Assembly: GCF_021502675.1 (NCBI RefSeq) | Contig: NZ_JAKFHA010000005.1 | Span: 293,213-357,212 of the forward strand | Reading direction: 5' to 3' | DNA length: 64,000 nt | Source of the DNA: Yinghuangia soli | GTDB taxonomy: Bacteria > Actinomycetota > Actinomycetes > Streptomycetales > Streptomycetaceae | Shown here: positions 9,114 to 16,844 of the stretch, piece after piece | How positions within the stretch are numbered: position 1 is the stretch's first letter | How the letters are laid out: each line of letters starts with the position of its first letter | Translations under genes and position numbers: made by a program | The notes under the pieces: model-generated | Seen by the model: the letters and a program-made list of their open reading frames with translations, nothing else | Told to the model about the DNA's origin: nothing | Databases searched by the model: none

Positions 9114-11618
9114 GTGAACCTCATCGACCGGCTCCCCTCCGACACCGATCCCGACAGCCTCTTCGAGGCCTTCTCCGCGTGGACCGAAGAGCGCGGGATC
9201 AGCCTGTACCCGGCTCAGGAGGAAGCCCTCATCGAGGTCGTCTCCGGGGCGAACGTCATCCTCAGCACCCCGACCGGCTCGGGCAAGTCGATGGTCGCCC
9301 TGGGCGCGCACTACTACGCGCTGGCCCGCGGCAAACGCACGTTCTACACCGCGCCCATCAAGGCGCTGGTCTCCGAGAAGTTCTTCGACCTGGTCAAGGT
9401 CTTCGGCACCTCCAACGTCGGCATGATGACCGGCGACGCCAGCGTCAACGCCACTGCGCCGATCATCTGCTGCACCGCCGAGGTGCTCGCCCAGATCGCG
9501 CTGCGGGACGGCGACGAGGCCGACGTCGGCCAGGTCGTCATGGACGAGTTCCACTTCTACGCCGAGCCCGACCGCGGCTGGGCCTGGCAGATCCCGATCA
9601 TCGAGCTGCCGCACGCGCAGTTCGTGCTCATGTCCGCCACCCTCGGCGACGTCACCCGCTTCGAAGAGGACCTCACCCGCCGCACCGGCCGCGCCACCGC
9701 CGTCGTGCGCTCCGCGGTCCGGCCCGTGCCGCTCACGTACGAGTACGTCACCACGCCGATCCACGAGACCCTCGAAGAGCTGATGCGCGTCGGCCAGGCG
9801 CCGGTGTACGTCGTGCACTTCACGCAGGCCGCCGCCGTCGAGCGCGCCGCGTCCCTGATGAGCATCAACCTGGCGAGCAAGGAGGAGAAGAAGGCGATCG
9901 CCGACCTGATCGGCCATTTCCGCTTCACCACCAAGTTCGGCCGCAACCTGGAGCGCTGGGTCAAGCACGGCATCGGCGTGCACCACGCCGGCATGCTGCC
10001 CAAGTACCGGCGCCTGGTCGAACGCCTGGCCCAGGCCGGGCTCCTCAAGGTCATCTGCGGCACCGACACCCTCGGCGTCGGCGTCAACGTGCCCATCCGC
10101 ACGGTGCTGTTCACCGCCCTGTCCAAGTACGACGGGGTGCGGGTGCGCAGGCTCCGGGCCCGCGAGTTCCACCAGATCGCCGGGCGTGCGGGCCGCGCCG
10201 GCTTCGACACCGTCGGCCACGTCGTCGTGCAGGCCCCCGAACACGAGATCGAGAACCTCCGCGCCCTCGCGAAGGCCGGCGACGACCCCAAGAAGCGCCG
10301 CAAGGTGGTCCGCAAGAAGGCCCCCGAGGGCTTCGTGTCGTGGAGCGGCGACACGTTCGACCGCCTGCAGACCGCCGAACCCGAGCCGCTGACCTCGCGC
10401 TTCAAGGTCAGCCACGCGATGCTCCTGTCCGTCATCGGCCGCCCCGGCAACGCCTTCCACGCCATGCGCCGGCTGCTCACCGACAACCACGAGGACAAGC
10501 CCGCGCAGCGCCGCCACATCCGCGACGCCATCGCCATCTACCGCTCGCTCCTCGACGGCGCGATCGTGGAGCGCCTCGAAGCCCCGGACGCCGAAGGCCG
10601 CGTGGTCCGGCTGACCGTCGACCTGCAGGACAACTTCGCGCTCAACCAGCCGCTGTCCACGTTCGCGCTGGCCGCGTTCGAACTCCTCGACCGCGAATCC
10701 CCGTCGTACGCACTCGACCTCGTCTCGGTCGTCGAGGCCACCCTCGACGACCCGCGCCAGATCCTGGCCGCGCAGCTGAACAAGGCGCGCGGCGAAGCGG
10801 TGTGGCAGATGAAGGCGGACGGCATCGAGTACGAGGAGCGCATGGAGCTGCTCCAGGACATCACGTACGAGAAGCCGCTCGAGGACCTCCTCGAGCACGC
10901 CTACGAGGTCTACCGCACCGGCCACCCGTGGGTCGGCGACCACGAGCTGAGCCCCAAGTCGATCGTCCGGACCATGTACGAACAGGCCATGACGTTCGTG
11001 GAGTTCACCAACCACTACGAACTCGCCCGGGCCGAGGGCATCGTGCTGCGCTACCTGGCGAGCGCGTACAAGGCCCTGCAGCAGACCGTGCCGGACGACC
11101 TGAAGACCGACGACCTGCTCGACCTCATCGAATGGCTCGGCGAGATCGTCCGGCAGGTCGACTCCAGCCTCCTGGACGAATGGGAGCAGCTCGCCAACCC
11201 GGAGGCCGCCGAGGCCGGTCCGGACGTGCTGGACGAGAAGACCCGCCCGGTCACCTCCAACGCCCGCGCGTTCCGCGTGCTGGTCCGCAACGCGCTCTTC
11301 CGGCGCGTCGAACTCGCGGCCCTGCGCAAGTACTTCGACCTCGGCGAACTGGACACCGAGACAGGCTGGAACGCGGACCGCTGGGCCGAGGCGATGGCCG
11401 GCTACTACGCCGAGCACGACGACCTGGGCACCGGACCGAACGCGCGCGGCCCCAAGATGCTCCTCGTCGAGGAGGAGGAGTGGAGCTGGCAGGTCCGGCA
11501 GATCTTCGACGACCCCGAGGGCGACCACGACTGGGGCATCAGCGCGGAGGTCGACCTCGCCGCATCCGACGAGGAGGGCCGCGCGGTGGTCCGGGTCACC
11601 GGCGTCGACCGGCTCTGA
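9114..11618 (+). CDS. Ski2-like DEAD/DEAH-box helicase with DUF3516 C-terminus
   Basis: An 834-residue superfamily 2 helicase starting at GTG 9114. Motifs in order are Walker A STPTGSGKS (about 51-59), motif II DEFH (144-147), motif III MSATLG, HHAGMLPKYRRLVE, GTDTLGVGVN and motif VI GRAGRAGFD. The C-terminal half (about 430-834) is helical and matches the family DUF3516. Homologues are widespread in actinobacteria and are presumed to unwind structured RNA. Length is normal. A perfect hairpin 10 bases after the stop terminates the transcript. Confidence 0.92.
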   Translation: MNLIDRLPSDTDPDSLFEAFSAWTEERGISLYPAQEEALIEVVSGANVILSTPTGSGKSMVALGAHYYALARGKRTFYTAPIKALVSEKFFDLVKVFGTSNVGMMTGDASVNATAPIICCTAEVLAQIALRDGDEADVGQVVMDEFHFYAEPDRGWAWQIPIIELPHAQFVLMSATLGDVTRFEEDLTRRTGRATAVVRSAVRPVPLTYEYVTTPIHETLEELMRVGQAPVYVVHFTQAAAVERAASLMSINLASKEEKKAIADLIGHFRFTTKFGRNLERWVKHGIGVHHAGMLPKYRRLVERLAQAGLLKVICGTDTLGVGVNVPIRTVLFTALSKYDGVRVRRLRAREFHQIAGRAGRAGFDTVGHVVVQAPEHEIENLRALAKAGDDPKKRRKVVRKKAPEGFVSWSGDTFDRLQTAEPEPLTSRFKVSHAMLLSVIGRPGNAFHAMRRLLTDNHEDKPAQRRHIRDAIAIYRSLLDGAIVERLEAPDAEGRVVRLTVDLQDNFALNQPLSTFALAAFELLDRESPSYALDLVSVVEATLDDPRQILAAQLNKARGEAVWQMKADGIEYEERMELLQDITYEKPLEDLLEHAYEVYRTGHPWVGDHELSPKSIVRTMYEQAMTFVEFTNHYELARAEGIVLRYLASAYKALQQTVPDDLKTDDLLDLIEWLGEIVRQVDSSLLDEWEQLANPEAAEAGPDVLDEKTRPVTSNARAFRVLVRNALFRRVELAALRKYFDLGELDTETGWNADRWAEAMAGYYAEHDDLGTGPNARGPKMLLVEEEEWSWQVRQIFDDPEGDHDWGISAEVDLAASDEEGRAVVRVTGVDRL

Positions 11619-11627
11619 GCTGCTCCG

Positions 11628-11647
11628 GGGCCGCCGCTCGGCGGCCC
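11628..11647 (+). terminator. Helicase gene terminator
   Basis: Perfect 8-bp inverted repeat GGGCCGCC/GGCGGCCC with loop GCTC, beginning 9 bases after the helicase stop codon. There is no T-run, as is common in high-G+C actinobacteria. Confidence 0.7.
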
Positions 11648-11971
11648 TGAGCCGCTTCCGTGCAGGGTTCGAGCCGACCGGTCCGGCCGCTTCCGGGCCT
11701 GCACCCGTCCCTTCCCGAACCGGCTCCGGACCGGCTCGGCACCGGCTCCCGGACCGGTTCAGGAGCGGCCCCGGACCCATTCTGGGCGGCCGCGCACCGG
11801 GCGGCACCCTGTCGGAGGCCTCCGCGCTGGGCCGTTCGGCTGATGATGCGCCCTGGCGTACATCAGTCCGGGTGACTCCGCGGCGGTGTTGGTTGATCGC
11901 GGCGCGGCGGCGGCCCGACCTTGGTCTCGGAGCCGCCGCACGGCGGTTCCGCATCGTCCAAGGGAGAACAC
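11648..11971. other. Intergenic region before the chaplin gene
   Basis: 324 bases with no credible gene. The left half (about 11710-11765) carries four or five imperfect ACCGGCTC-type repeats. The right half should hold the chaplin promoter; no sigma-BldN-type promoter could be placed with confidence. AGGGAGA at 11961-11967 is the ribosome-binding site of the chaplin gene. Confidence 0.5.
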
Positions 11972-12214
11972 GTGACCAGCTGGGTCAAGAAGACTGCCGT
12001 CACCATCGCCGCCGCCGGTGCCGTCCTGGCGCTCGGTGCGGGCACCGCGCAGGCCGACGCCTGGGCGCACGGTGTGGCCGCCGGATCGCCTGGTGTCCTG
12101 TCGGGCAACCTGGTCCAGGTCCCGGTCCACATCCCGGTGAACGTCTGCGGCAACTCGGTCAACGTCATCGGCGCCCTGAACCCGGCGTTCGGCAACTTCT
12201 GCTACAACGGCTGA
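11972..12214 (+). CDS. Short chaplin (hydrophobic surface protein)
   Basis: An 80-residue secreted protein starting at GTG 11972. A signal peptide ends at about residue 29 (TAQADA), leaving a mature form of about 51 residues. The chaplin domain shows GSPGVLSGNLVQVPV and the two conserved cysteines C59 (VNVCGNSVNVIG) and C77 (GNFCYNG). Short chaplins assemble into amyloid-like fibrils on the hyphal surface, lowering surface tension so that aerial hyphae can emerge. There is no sortase motif, so this is the short class (ChpD-H type). It is monocistronic with a strong downstream hairpin. Confidence 0.95.
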   Translation: MTSWVKKTAVTIAAAGAVLALGAGTAQADAWAHGVAAGSPGVLSGNLVQVPVHIPVNVCGNSVNVIGALNPAFGNFCYNG

Positions 12215-12255
12215 CGCATCACCTGATGCCCAGGGTCCTCCGGGGCCCGCGCCGT

Positions 12256-12289
12256 GGCCCCCGTGTCTCCTTCCGTGGACGCGGGGGCC
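12256..12289 (+). terminator. Chaplin gene terminator
   Basis: A 12-bp inverted repeat GGCCCCCGTGTC/GACGCGGGGGCC with one G-U-type mismatch and a 10-base loop, 41 bases after the chaplin stop. Confidence 0.75.
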
Positions 12290-12415
12290 CTCGCGCGTCC
12301 GGGCCCGGCCGCGGCAGCGCGAGGCTGCTCGGCGGGCCGGCCCCGGCCGCGGCAAGGGCCGCGGATCCGGGCATTCGCCGCACCGGTACGGCACCATGGC
12401 GTCATGGAAGACGCC

Positions 12416-12922
12416 ATGACCGCCTCCGTGCCCCGCTACACCCGTTCCGCCCGTCCGGTCCGGGCCGGCCGCGCCGCCCGTCCGGCCTGCCCGCCCCGGT
12501 ATGACGCGGGCTGCTGTGCGACCTCGAAGTGGTCGGTGGGGTCGGAGCGTTCGGTGCTGTCGCTGTGGTCGCGCGGCTCGGTCCTGTCGATCGGATCGGA
12601 AGGCTCGGTGCTCTCCATCGGGTCGGTCGGCTCGGCCGGTTCGGTGGCCTCGGTCGGCTCCGCACTGTCCGCGCTGTCGGTCGGCTCCTGGCTCAGCGTC
12701 GGTTCGGCGCTGTCCGCCTGCTCGCGCTGGTCGGTGCTGTCGTGGCGGTCCTCGGGCGGCCGCATGGAGGCGAACGCCGAGCACCTGCGCGGCTCGGGCG
12801 GATCCCGGATGCGCGCCGCGGCCACCGCACTCGTGGTGGCCGGGCTCGTCGCCGGCGCGCTCGGCGCGGTCCGGCCGGGCAGCGCGGAGAGCCCCGGGTC
12901 GTCAGGGCGCTCCGTCGGCTGA
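12416..12922 (+). CDS. Ser-x-x triplet-repeat protein with a C-terminal hydrophobic helix
   Basis: A 168-residue protein of unknown function. After a basic N-terminus ending in GCCATSKW, serine occupies every third position for 26 consecutive triplets: SKW, SVG, SER, SVL, SLW, SRG, SVL, SIG and so on to SWR, SSG. The x positions are mostly V, L, I, G and A. A hydrophobic helix of about 20 residues (AAATALVVAGLVAGALGAV) lies near the C-terminus. ATG 12416 has GGAAG 5 bases upstream; an in-frame ATG at 12404 is the alternative. Similar Ser-x-x proteins occur in other streptomycetes as far as I recall. The antisense frame also shows a period-3 repeat but lacks a good start. The 3' end overlaps the convergent slipin gene by 21 bases. 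Confidence 0.65.
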   Translation: MTASVPRYTRSARPVRAGRAARPACPPRYDAGCCATSKWSVGSERSVLSLWSRGSVLSIGSEGSVLSIGSVGSAGSVASVGSALSALSVGSWLSVGSALSACSRWSVLSWRSSGGRMEANAEHLRGSGGSRMRAAATALVVAGLVAGALGAVRPGSAESPGSSGRSVG

Positions 12923-13843
12923 CACCGCGCGGGCACCGGCGGCGTCGGCCGCGCCGTCCGCAGGGGCCGGGAGAGCAGGCGCGGCCGGCTCGGCGGATTC
13001 GATCGGCGCAGCCCCCTCGGCGGGTTCGACCGGCGCAGCCGGCGAGGCTGTCGGGGACGTCGGGGCAGTCGCCGCGCGGCGGGCCAAATCCTCGGCCGCA
13101 TTGTCGAGATAGCGCAGCAGTTCGACCGGGAACGGCAGGATCAGCGTCGAGTTCTTCTCCGCCGACACCTCCACGATCGTCTGCAGCAGCCGCAGTTGCA
13201 GCGCGCTGGGGTTCTCCGACATGCGCTTCGCGGCCTGCGCGAGCTTCTCGGAGGCCTGGAGTTCGCCGTCCGCCGTGATGATCCGGGAGCGCCGCTCGCG
13301 CTCCGCCTCGGCCTGCCGGGACATGGACCGCTTCATCGACTCCGGCAGGGCGACGTCCTTGAGTTCGACCCGGTCGATCTCGATGCCCCAGCCGACCGCG
13401 GGGGAGTCGAGCATGAGCGCGAGGCCCTGGTTGAGCGGTTCGCGGTTGGTGAGCAGATCGTCCAGGTCGCTCTTGCCGATGATGGACCGCAGCGAGGTCT
13501 GCGCGACCTGGGACATCGCGTACACGTAGTCCTGGACCTCGACGACCGCGCGGACCGGGTCGCGGACCCGGAAGTACACCACGGCGTCCACCCGCACGGT
13601 CACGTTGTCGCGCGTGATGCCCTCCTGGGCGGGCACCGGCATCGTGACGATCTGCACGTTGACCTTGCGCACCCGGTCCACGACCGGGACGACCATGGTC
13701 AGCCCGGGCGGCCGGGTCTCCGCCTGGACGCGGCCCAGCCGGAACACCACGCCCCGCTCGTACTGCTGGATGACGCGCGCGCCGCGGGCCGCGGTCAGCA
13801 GCCCGATCAGGGCCACGATTGCGATGACGAGCAGAACGGCCAT
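12902..13843 (-). CDS. Slipin / SPFH (band 7) membrane scaffold protein
   Basis: A 313-residue protein with one N-terminal membrane helix (LLVIAIVALIGLLTAA) and an SPFH domain (about 25-235) of the stomatin/slipin type. Landmarks are YERGVVFRLGR, VQIVTMPVPAQEGITRDNVTV and DRVELKDVALPESMKRSM. The last 55 residues form an Ala/Pro/Glu-rich tail. Slipins oligomerise on membranes and organise or protect other membrane proteins. The usual NfeD partner gene is not next to it. The start is clear: ATG at 13843, with AGCC-rich sequence upstream and the conserved N-terminal helix directly after. Confidence 0.9.
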   Translation of the reverse strand: MAVLLVIAIVALIGLLTAARGARVIQQYERGVVFRLGRVQAETRPPGLTMVVPVVDRVRKVNVQIVTMPVPAQEGITRDNVTVRVDAVVYFRVRDPVRAVVEVQDYVYAMSQVAQTSLRSIIGKSDLDDLLTNREPLNQGLALMLDSPAVGWGIEIDRVELKDVALPESMKRSMSRQAEAERERRSRIITADGELQASEKLAQAAKRMSENPSALQLRLLQTIVEVSAEKNSTLILPFPVELLRYLDNAAEDLARRAATAPTSPTASPAAPVEPAEGAAPIESAEPAAPALPAPADGAADAAGARAVSADGAP

Positions 13844-14090
13844 GGCAGGCTCCGATTGCCTTGTGGCGTGGGCGCCCGACCGGTCCGGCCGGGGCCCTGG
13901 AACTGTCCGTTTCCCTCCGGTCCCCTCCAGAGTAGGCGGCCCGGGGCCCGGTTCGGGACCTTCGGCCCTGGGCGGAAGGCGGATCGCCGGTGAACCTGGG
14001 AGGCGACGACATGCCGCCCGGCGGGCCGCGACCCGGCCGGGCGGACACCGACCGAGGCCCCGGCAGAGCAGAGGAAGCGGGAGGCATGCA

Positions 14091-15371
14091 ATGCCGCGAC
14101 CACCCCGGACGTCACGCAAGGTGCTGGCGCTGACCGCGCTGTACGCGTGCGGTGTGATGGCGGCGGACCTCTACGGTCCGTACGACGTGCACCTGCACTC
14201 CGCGCTGATCGCCGTCCCGGCGATGGTCGCGCTCACCTACCGGGCCGTGCTGACGGTGGTGGCCGGGGTGTTCGCCCTGGGCCTGGTCTTCGCCGTGCAC
14301 GCCGCCGAGGAGACGGCGCACGACGTCCGCATGATCGGCATCGTGTGCGCGACCATCGTGGTCACCGCGGTCGGCTGCTGGGCGGCCCGCGACCGGAGCC
14401 GGTACGACGCCAAGCTCGTCCAGGTCCGGTCGGTGGCCGAGGTCGCCCAGCGCGCCGTGCTGCGGCCGGTCCCGGACCGGCTCGCGGGCCTGCGCCTGCA
14501 GGTCCGCTACCAGGCCGCGGCCGCCGAGGCGCGGATCGGCGGAGACCTGTACGAAGTCCTCGACACGCCCTACGGGGTGCGCCTGCTGCTCGGCGACGTG
14601 CGCGGCAAGGGGCTGGGCGCGGTCGAGACCGCCGCGGTCGTCCTCGGCGCGTTCCGCGAGGCCGCGTTCGACCAGGTCCGGCTGCCCGCCGTGGCGGAGC
14701 GCATCGAGACCAGCCTGGCCCGGCATCTGGGCGCCGAGGACTTCGTGACCGCGGTCCTGGCCGAGTTCCCGCCCGGCGGGGGCGTGCGGGTCCTCGCGTA
14801 CGGCCACGAACCGCCGCTGCTCGCACACGCCGGCACCGTCGCCCCGGTACGCCTGGGCGCCCCGCGGCTCCCGCTGGGCCTGCACGGCTTCGCGGCGCAC
14901 CCCGGCTTCGCCGCGGCCGACCCGGAGGAACTCCCGTTCGGGCCCGGCGACCAGTTGCTCTTCTACACCGACGGCGCGGGCGAGGCGCGCGACGCGGCCG
15001 GGGAGTTCTTCCCGGTCGCCGACCGCTTCGCCCGGCACCACCGGCGCGCCGCGCCCGAGCAGGTCCTCGACGGCATCGATGCGGACCTGCTCCGGCACGT
15101 CGGCGGCCACCTGCACGACGACACCGCGTTGCTGCTGGTCACCGCCGAACCGGTCGCCGAACCGCGCAGCGGTCCCCGCGCCGAGCCGGCCACCGAGTCG
15201 GCCACTGAGCCGGGCACTGAGCCGGCCACTGAGCCGCCCGCCGGGTCGGTCCCGGTCCCGGCTCCGGCCGCGGGGCCGGGTGCCGATCCGGTCCGCGAGC
15301 CGGTCGCGGGGATGTCCGCCGAGCCGGGTGATCCGGTGGTCCACCCGGTCGCCCGACCGTTCGCCCGGTAG
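14091..15371 (+). CDS. Membrane-anchored RsbU-type PP2C serine phosphatase
   Basis: A 426-residue protein with three or four N-terminal transmembrane helices (about 10-100) and then a SpoIIE/RsbU PP2C domain (about 125-345). Metal-binding regions are RIGGDLYEVLD, LLLGDVRGKG and LFYTDGAGEA. The C-terminus (about 355-426) is a low-complexity Pro/Glu/Ala/Thr region with the repeat EPATE/EPGTE. Such enzymes dephosphorylate anti-sigma-factor antagonists; no antagonist gene is adjacent. GGGAGG sits 7 bases before the ATG. PAS or GAF sensor domains are absent, so the membrane part may be the input. Confidence 0.92.
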   Translation: MPRPPRTSRKVLALTALYACGVMAADLYGPYDVHLHSALIAVPAMVALTYRAVLTVVAGVFALGLVFAVHAAEETAHDVRMIGIVCATIVVTAVGCWAARDRSRYDAKLVQVRSVAEVAQRAVLRPVPDRLAGLRLQVRYQAAAAEARIGGDLYEVLDTPYGVRLLLGDVRGKGLGAVETAAVVLGAFREAAFDQVRLPAVAERIETSLARHLGAEDFVTAVLAEFPPGGGVRVLAYGHEPPLLAHAGTVAPVRLGAPRLPLGLHGFAAHPGFAAADPEELPFGPGDQLLFYTDGAGEARDAAGEFFPVADRFARHHRRAAPEQVLDGIDADLLRHVGGHLHDDTALLLVTAEPVAEPRSGPRAEPATESATEPGTEPATEPPAGSVPVPAPAAGPGADPVREPVAGMSAEPGDPVVHPVARPFAR

Positions 15372-15488
15372 GGCGGGCGGCCGCGCTCCCCGGGCGGTCG
15401 CTCACCAGGCAGGCGGCGTCCGGTCGGGCGCCGGCCCGGGTGCCCCCCGAACCGGCGCCGCCGCGATCGCCGCGACCGGCGTACCCGC

Positions 15489-16520
15489 TCAGCCGGCCTG
15501 CGGCAGCGACTCCAGGCCGCCCCGGGTCTCCAGATACGGTGCCGGCCCGGATATCTGCGCGTGGCCGCCTACTTCGTAGCGGCCGCTGTCGAGCCCCCAT
15601 TCGTAGTTGCCGCGGATCCAGTTCCCGGTGCCTTCCACGGCCCGGTCGACCGAGGTCCGCTCGGCCTCGGTGAGCTGGAGTTCGTCGCACATGCCGGGGA
15701 TCCGGCCGTGCAGTCCGACGACCTCGTCGAGCAGGTCGTAGGTCATGCGGATCGCCTCGTCCAGCGCCCCGCTGCGTGAGCACTTGAGGTGCCGCTGCAG
15801 CACGGTGACGAGGTTGTGCTGGTCGCCGCGCTCCTCTTCGCGGTCCAGCGAGTGCACGTCGTTCATGTACGCGATGCAGTCCGTGGTGGCGTGCCGCAGC
15901 CGGCGCATCACCGGATGCGCCTGGACCTGCGGCGGTACCTCGAACCGGCCGATCCGCTCGACCGCGTCGAGCGAGTGCTGCAGCCCCACGGTGTGCTGGC
16001 GCAGCGCCGCGTAGCCCTCGAGGTCGAGCACCTCGCGGTGCGCGGCGAGATGGATCTCGCACACGGCGGCGGCCATGAACCGGGCCCAGTTGCTGGCAAA
16101 CCGGTTCTGCCACGTTTCGGACATGCCCTCGCACATTTGCGGCCAGATTTCGACCCAGGCCAGCGTCACCGGGCACACGATGTCCGGTGCGGTGCCCAGC
16201 GGCCGGAACGGAATCGCGATCATCTCGCGCGCCACCGCCGACACCTGCGCCGGGCGGTCGCCCGAGGCGTCGAACTGGTCGTCGAACAAGAACGCGAACC
16301 CGAACCAGTTGACGAGCATGTCCAGGTCGTCGGCCAGTGCGTACGGGTATGTGCGTGCGGCGGCCTGGGCGAGGTCCCACGAGGCGTACTCGCGCAGACC
16401 CGCCTCTCCGCGCACCAGACCGTGCCTCCACGTCCAGTCGAGATTGCGGACCCGCGCCCGATCCAGGTCCGGGCTGACCCGCGAGGCGAAGGGGATCGTG
16501 AAATGAACTGATTGCGGCAT
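15489..16520 (-). CDS. Class I sesquiterpene-type terpene synthase
   Basis: A 343-residue cyclase with both magnesium-binding signatures of class I terpene synthases: the aspartate-rich motif DDQFD (80-84) and the NSE triad N220, S224, E228 (NDVHSLDREE). Length and the opening MPQSVHFTIPF resemble actinomycete sesquiterpene cyclases such as pentalenene synthase. The likely substrate is farnesyl diphosphate; the product cannot be predicted. GGAG lies 8 bases before the ATG. No prenyltransferase or P450 is adjacent, and a GMC oxidoreductase is divergent, so this is a minimal terpene locus. Confidence 0.93.
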   Translation of the reverse strand: MPQSVHFTIPFASRVSPDLDRARVRNLDWTWRHGLVRGEAGLREYASWDLAQAAARTYPYALADDLDMLVNWFGFAFLFDDQFDASGDRPAQVSAVAREMIAIPFRPLGTAPDIVCPVTLAWVEIWPQMCEGMSETWQNRFASNWARFMAAAVCEIHLAAHREVLDLEGYAALRQHTVGLQHSLDAVERIGRFEVPPQVQAHPVMRRLRHATTDCIAYMNDVHSLDREEERGDQHNLVTVLQRHLKCSRSGALDEAIRMTYDLLDEVVGLHGRIPGMCDELQLTEAERTSVDRAVEGTGNWIRGNYEWGLDSGRYEVGGHAQISGPAPYLETRGGLESLPQAG

Positions 16521-16844
16521 TGGAAGTCTCCGTCCGACTCAGCCGGCGACGCGATGCCCCGGCTCCCACCCGAGCCGTTCGAACCATGGTTCCCACGGCT
16601 CGCCCAACCTCTACCCCTGGGGGGAAGGCCCCGCAAGGTTCCTATACCGCCGAATTACCGTGGGTGTCCCCACTGTGACCTGATCGGCAATTCACAGGCA
16701 ATTGTCGCCAGTTGCTACCCCTTTGCGGAGGCAGAAACCGATCGGATGCCGACAGGCCGAGGTTAGGGGCGCACTGCCGGGTGCGCGTCGCGAGGGTCCC
16801 TCGAAGGGGTTCCGCACACGGTTACCGGGAAGTAATGTGCGCGC
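16521..16844. other. Divergent control region, terpene synthase / GMC oxidoreductase
   Basis: 324 bases with no gene seen. It must contain promoters for both divergent genes. Short stretches around 16690-16720 (CAATTGTCG, GTTGC) and 16821-16836 (GGTTACCGGGAAGTAA) are richer in A+T than the rest and are the best places for promoter elements, but no clear -35/-10 pair or dyad was found. Confidence 0.4.

Noticed and set aside
11655..11680. GGTTCGAGCC resembling a tRNA T-arm
   Set aside because: No matching acceptor, D or anticodon arms could be built around it.
8394..11954. 1186-codon open frame on the minus strand across the helicase gene
   Set aside because: It is antisense to a helicase with all motifs in order; the long frame is a by-product of high G+C at codon third positions.
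12436..13101. Minus-strand Pro/Glu/Asp/Thr repeat protein opposite the Ser-x-x gene
   Set aside because: Its frame begins inside the slipin gene without a credible start. Any period-9 DNA gives a repeat on both strands; the plus frame has a start, a site and a membrane helix.
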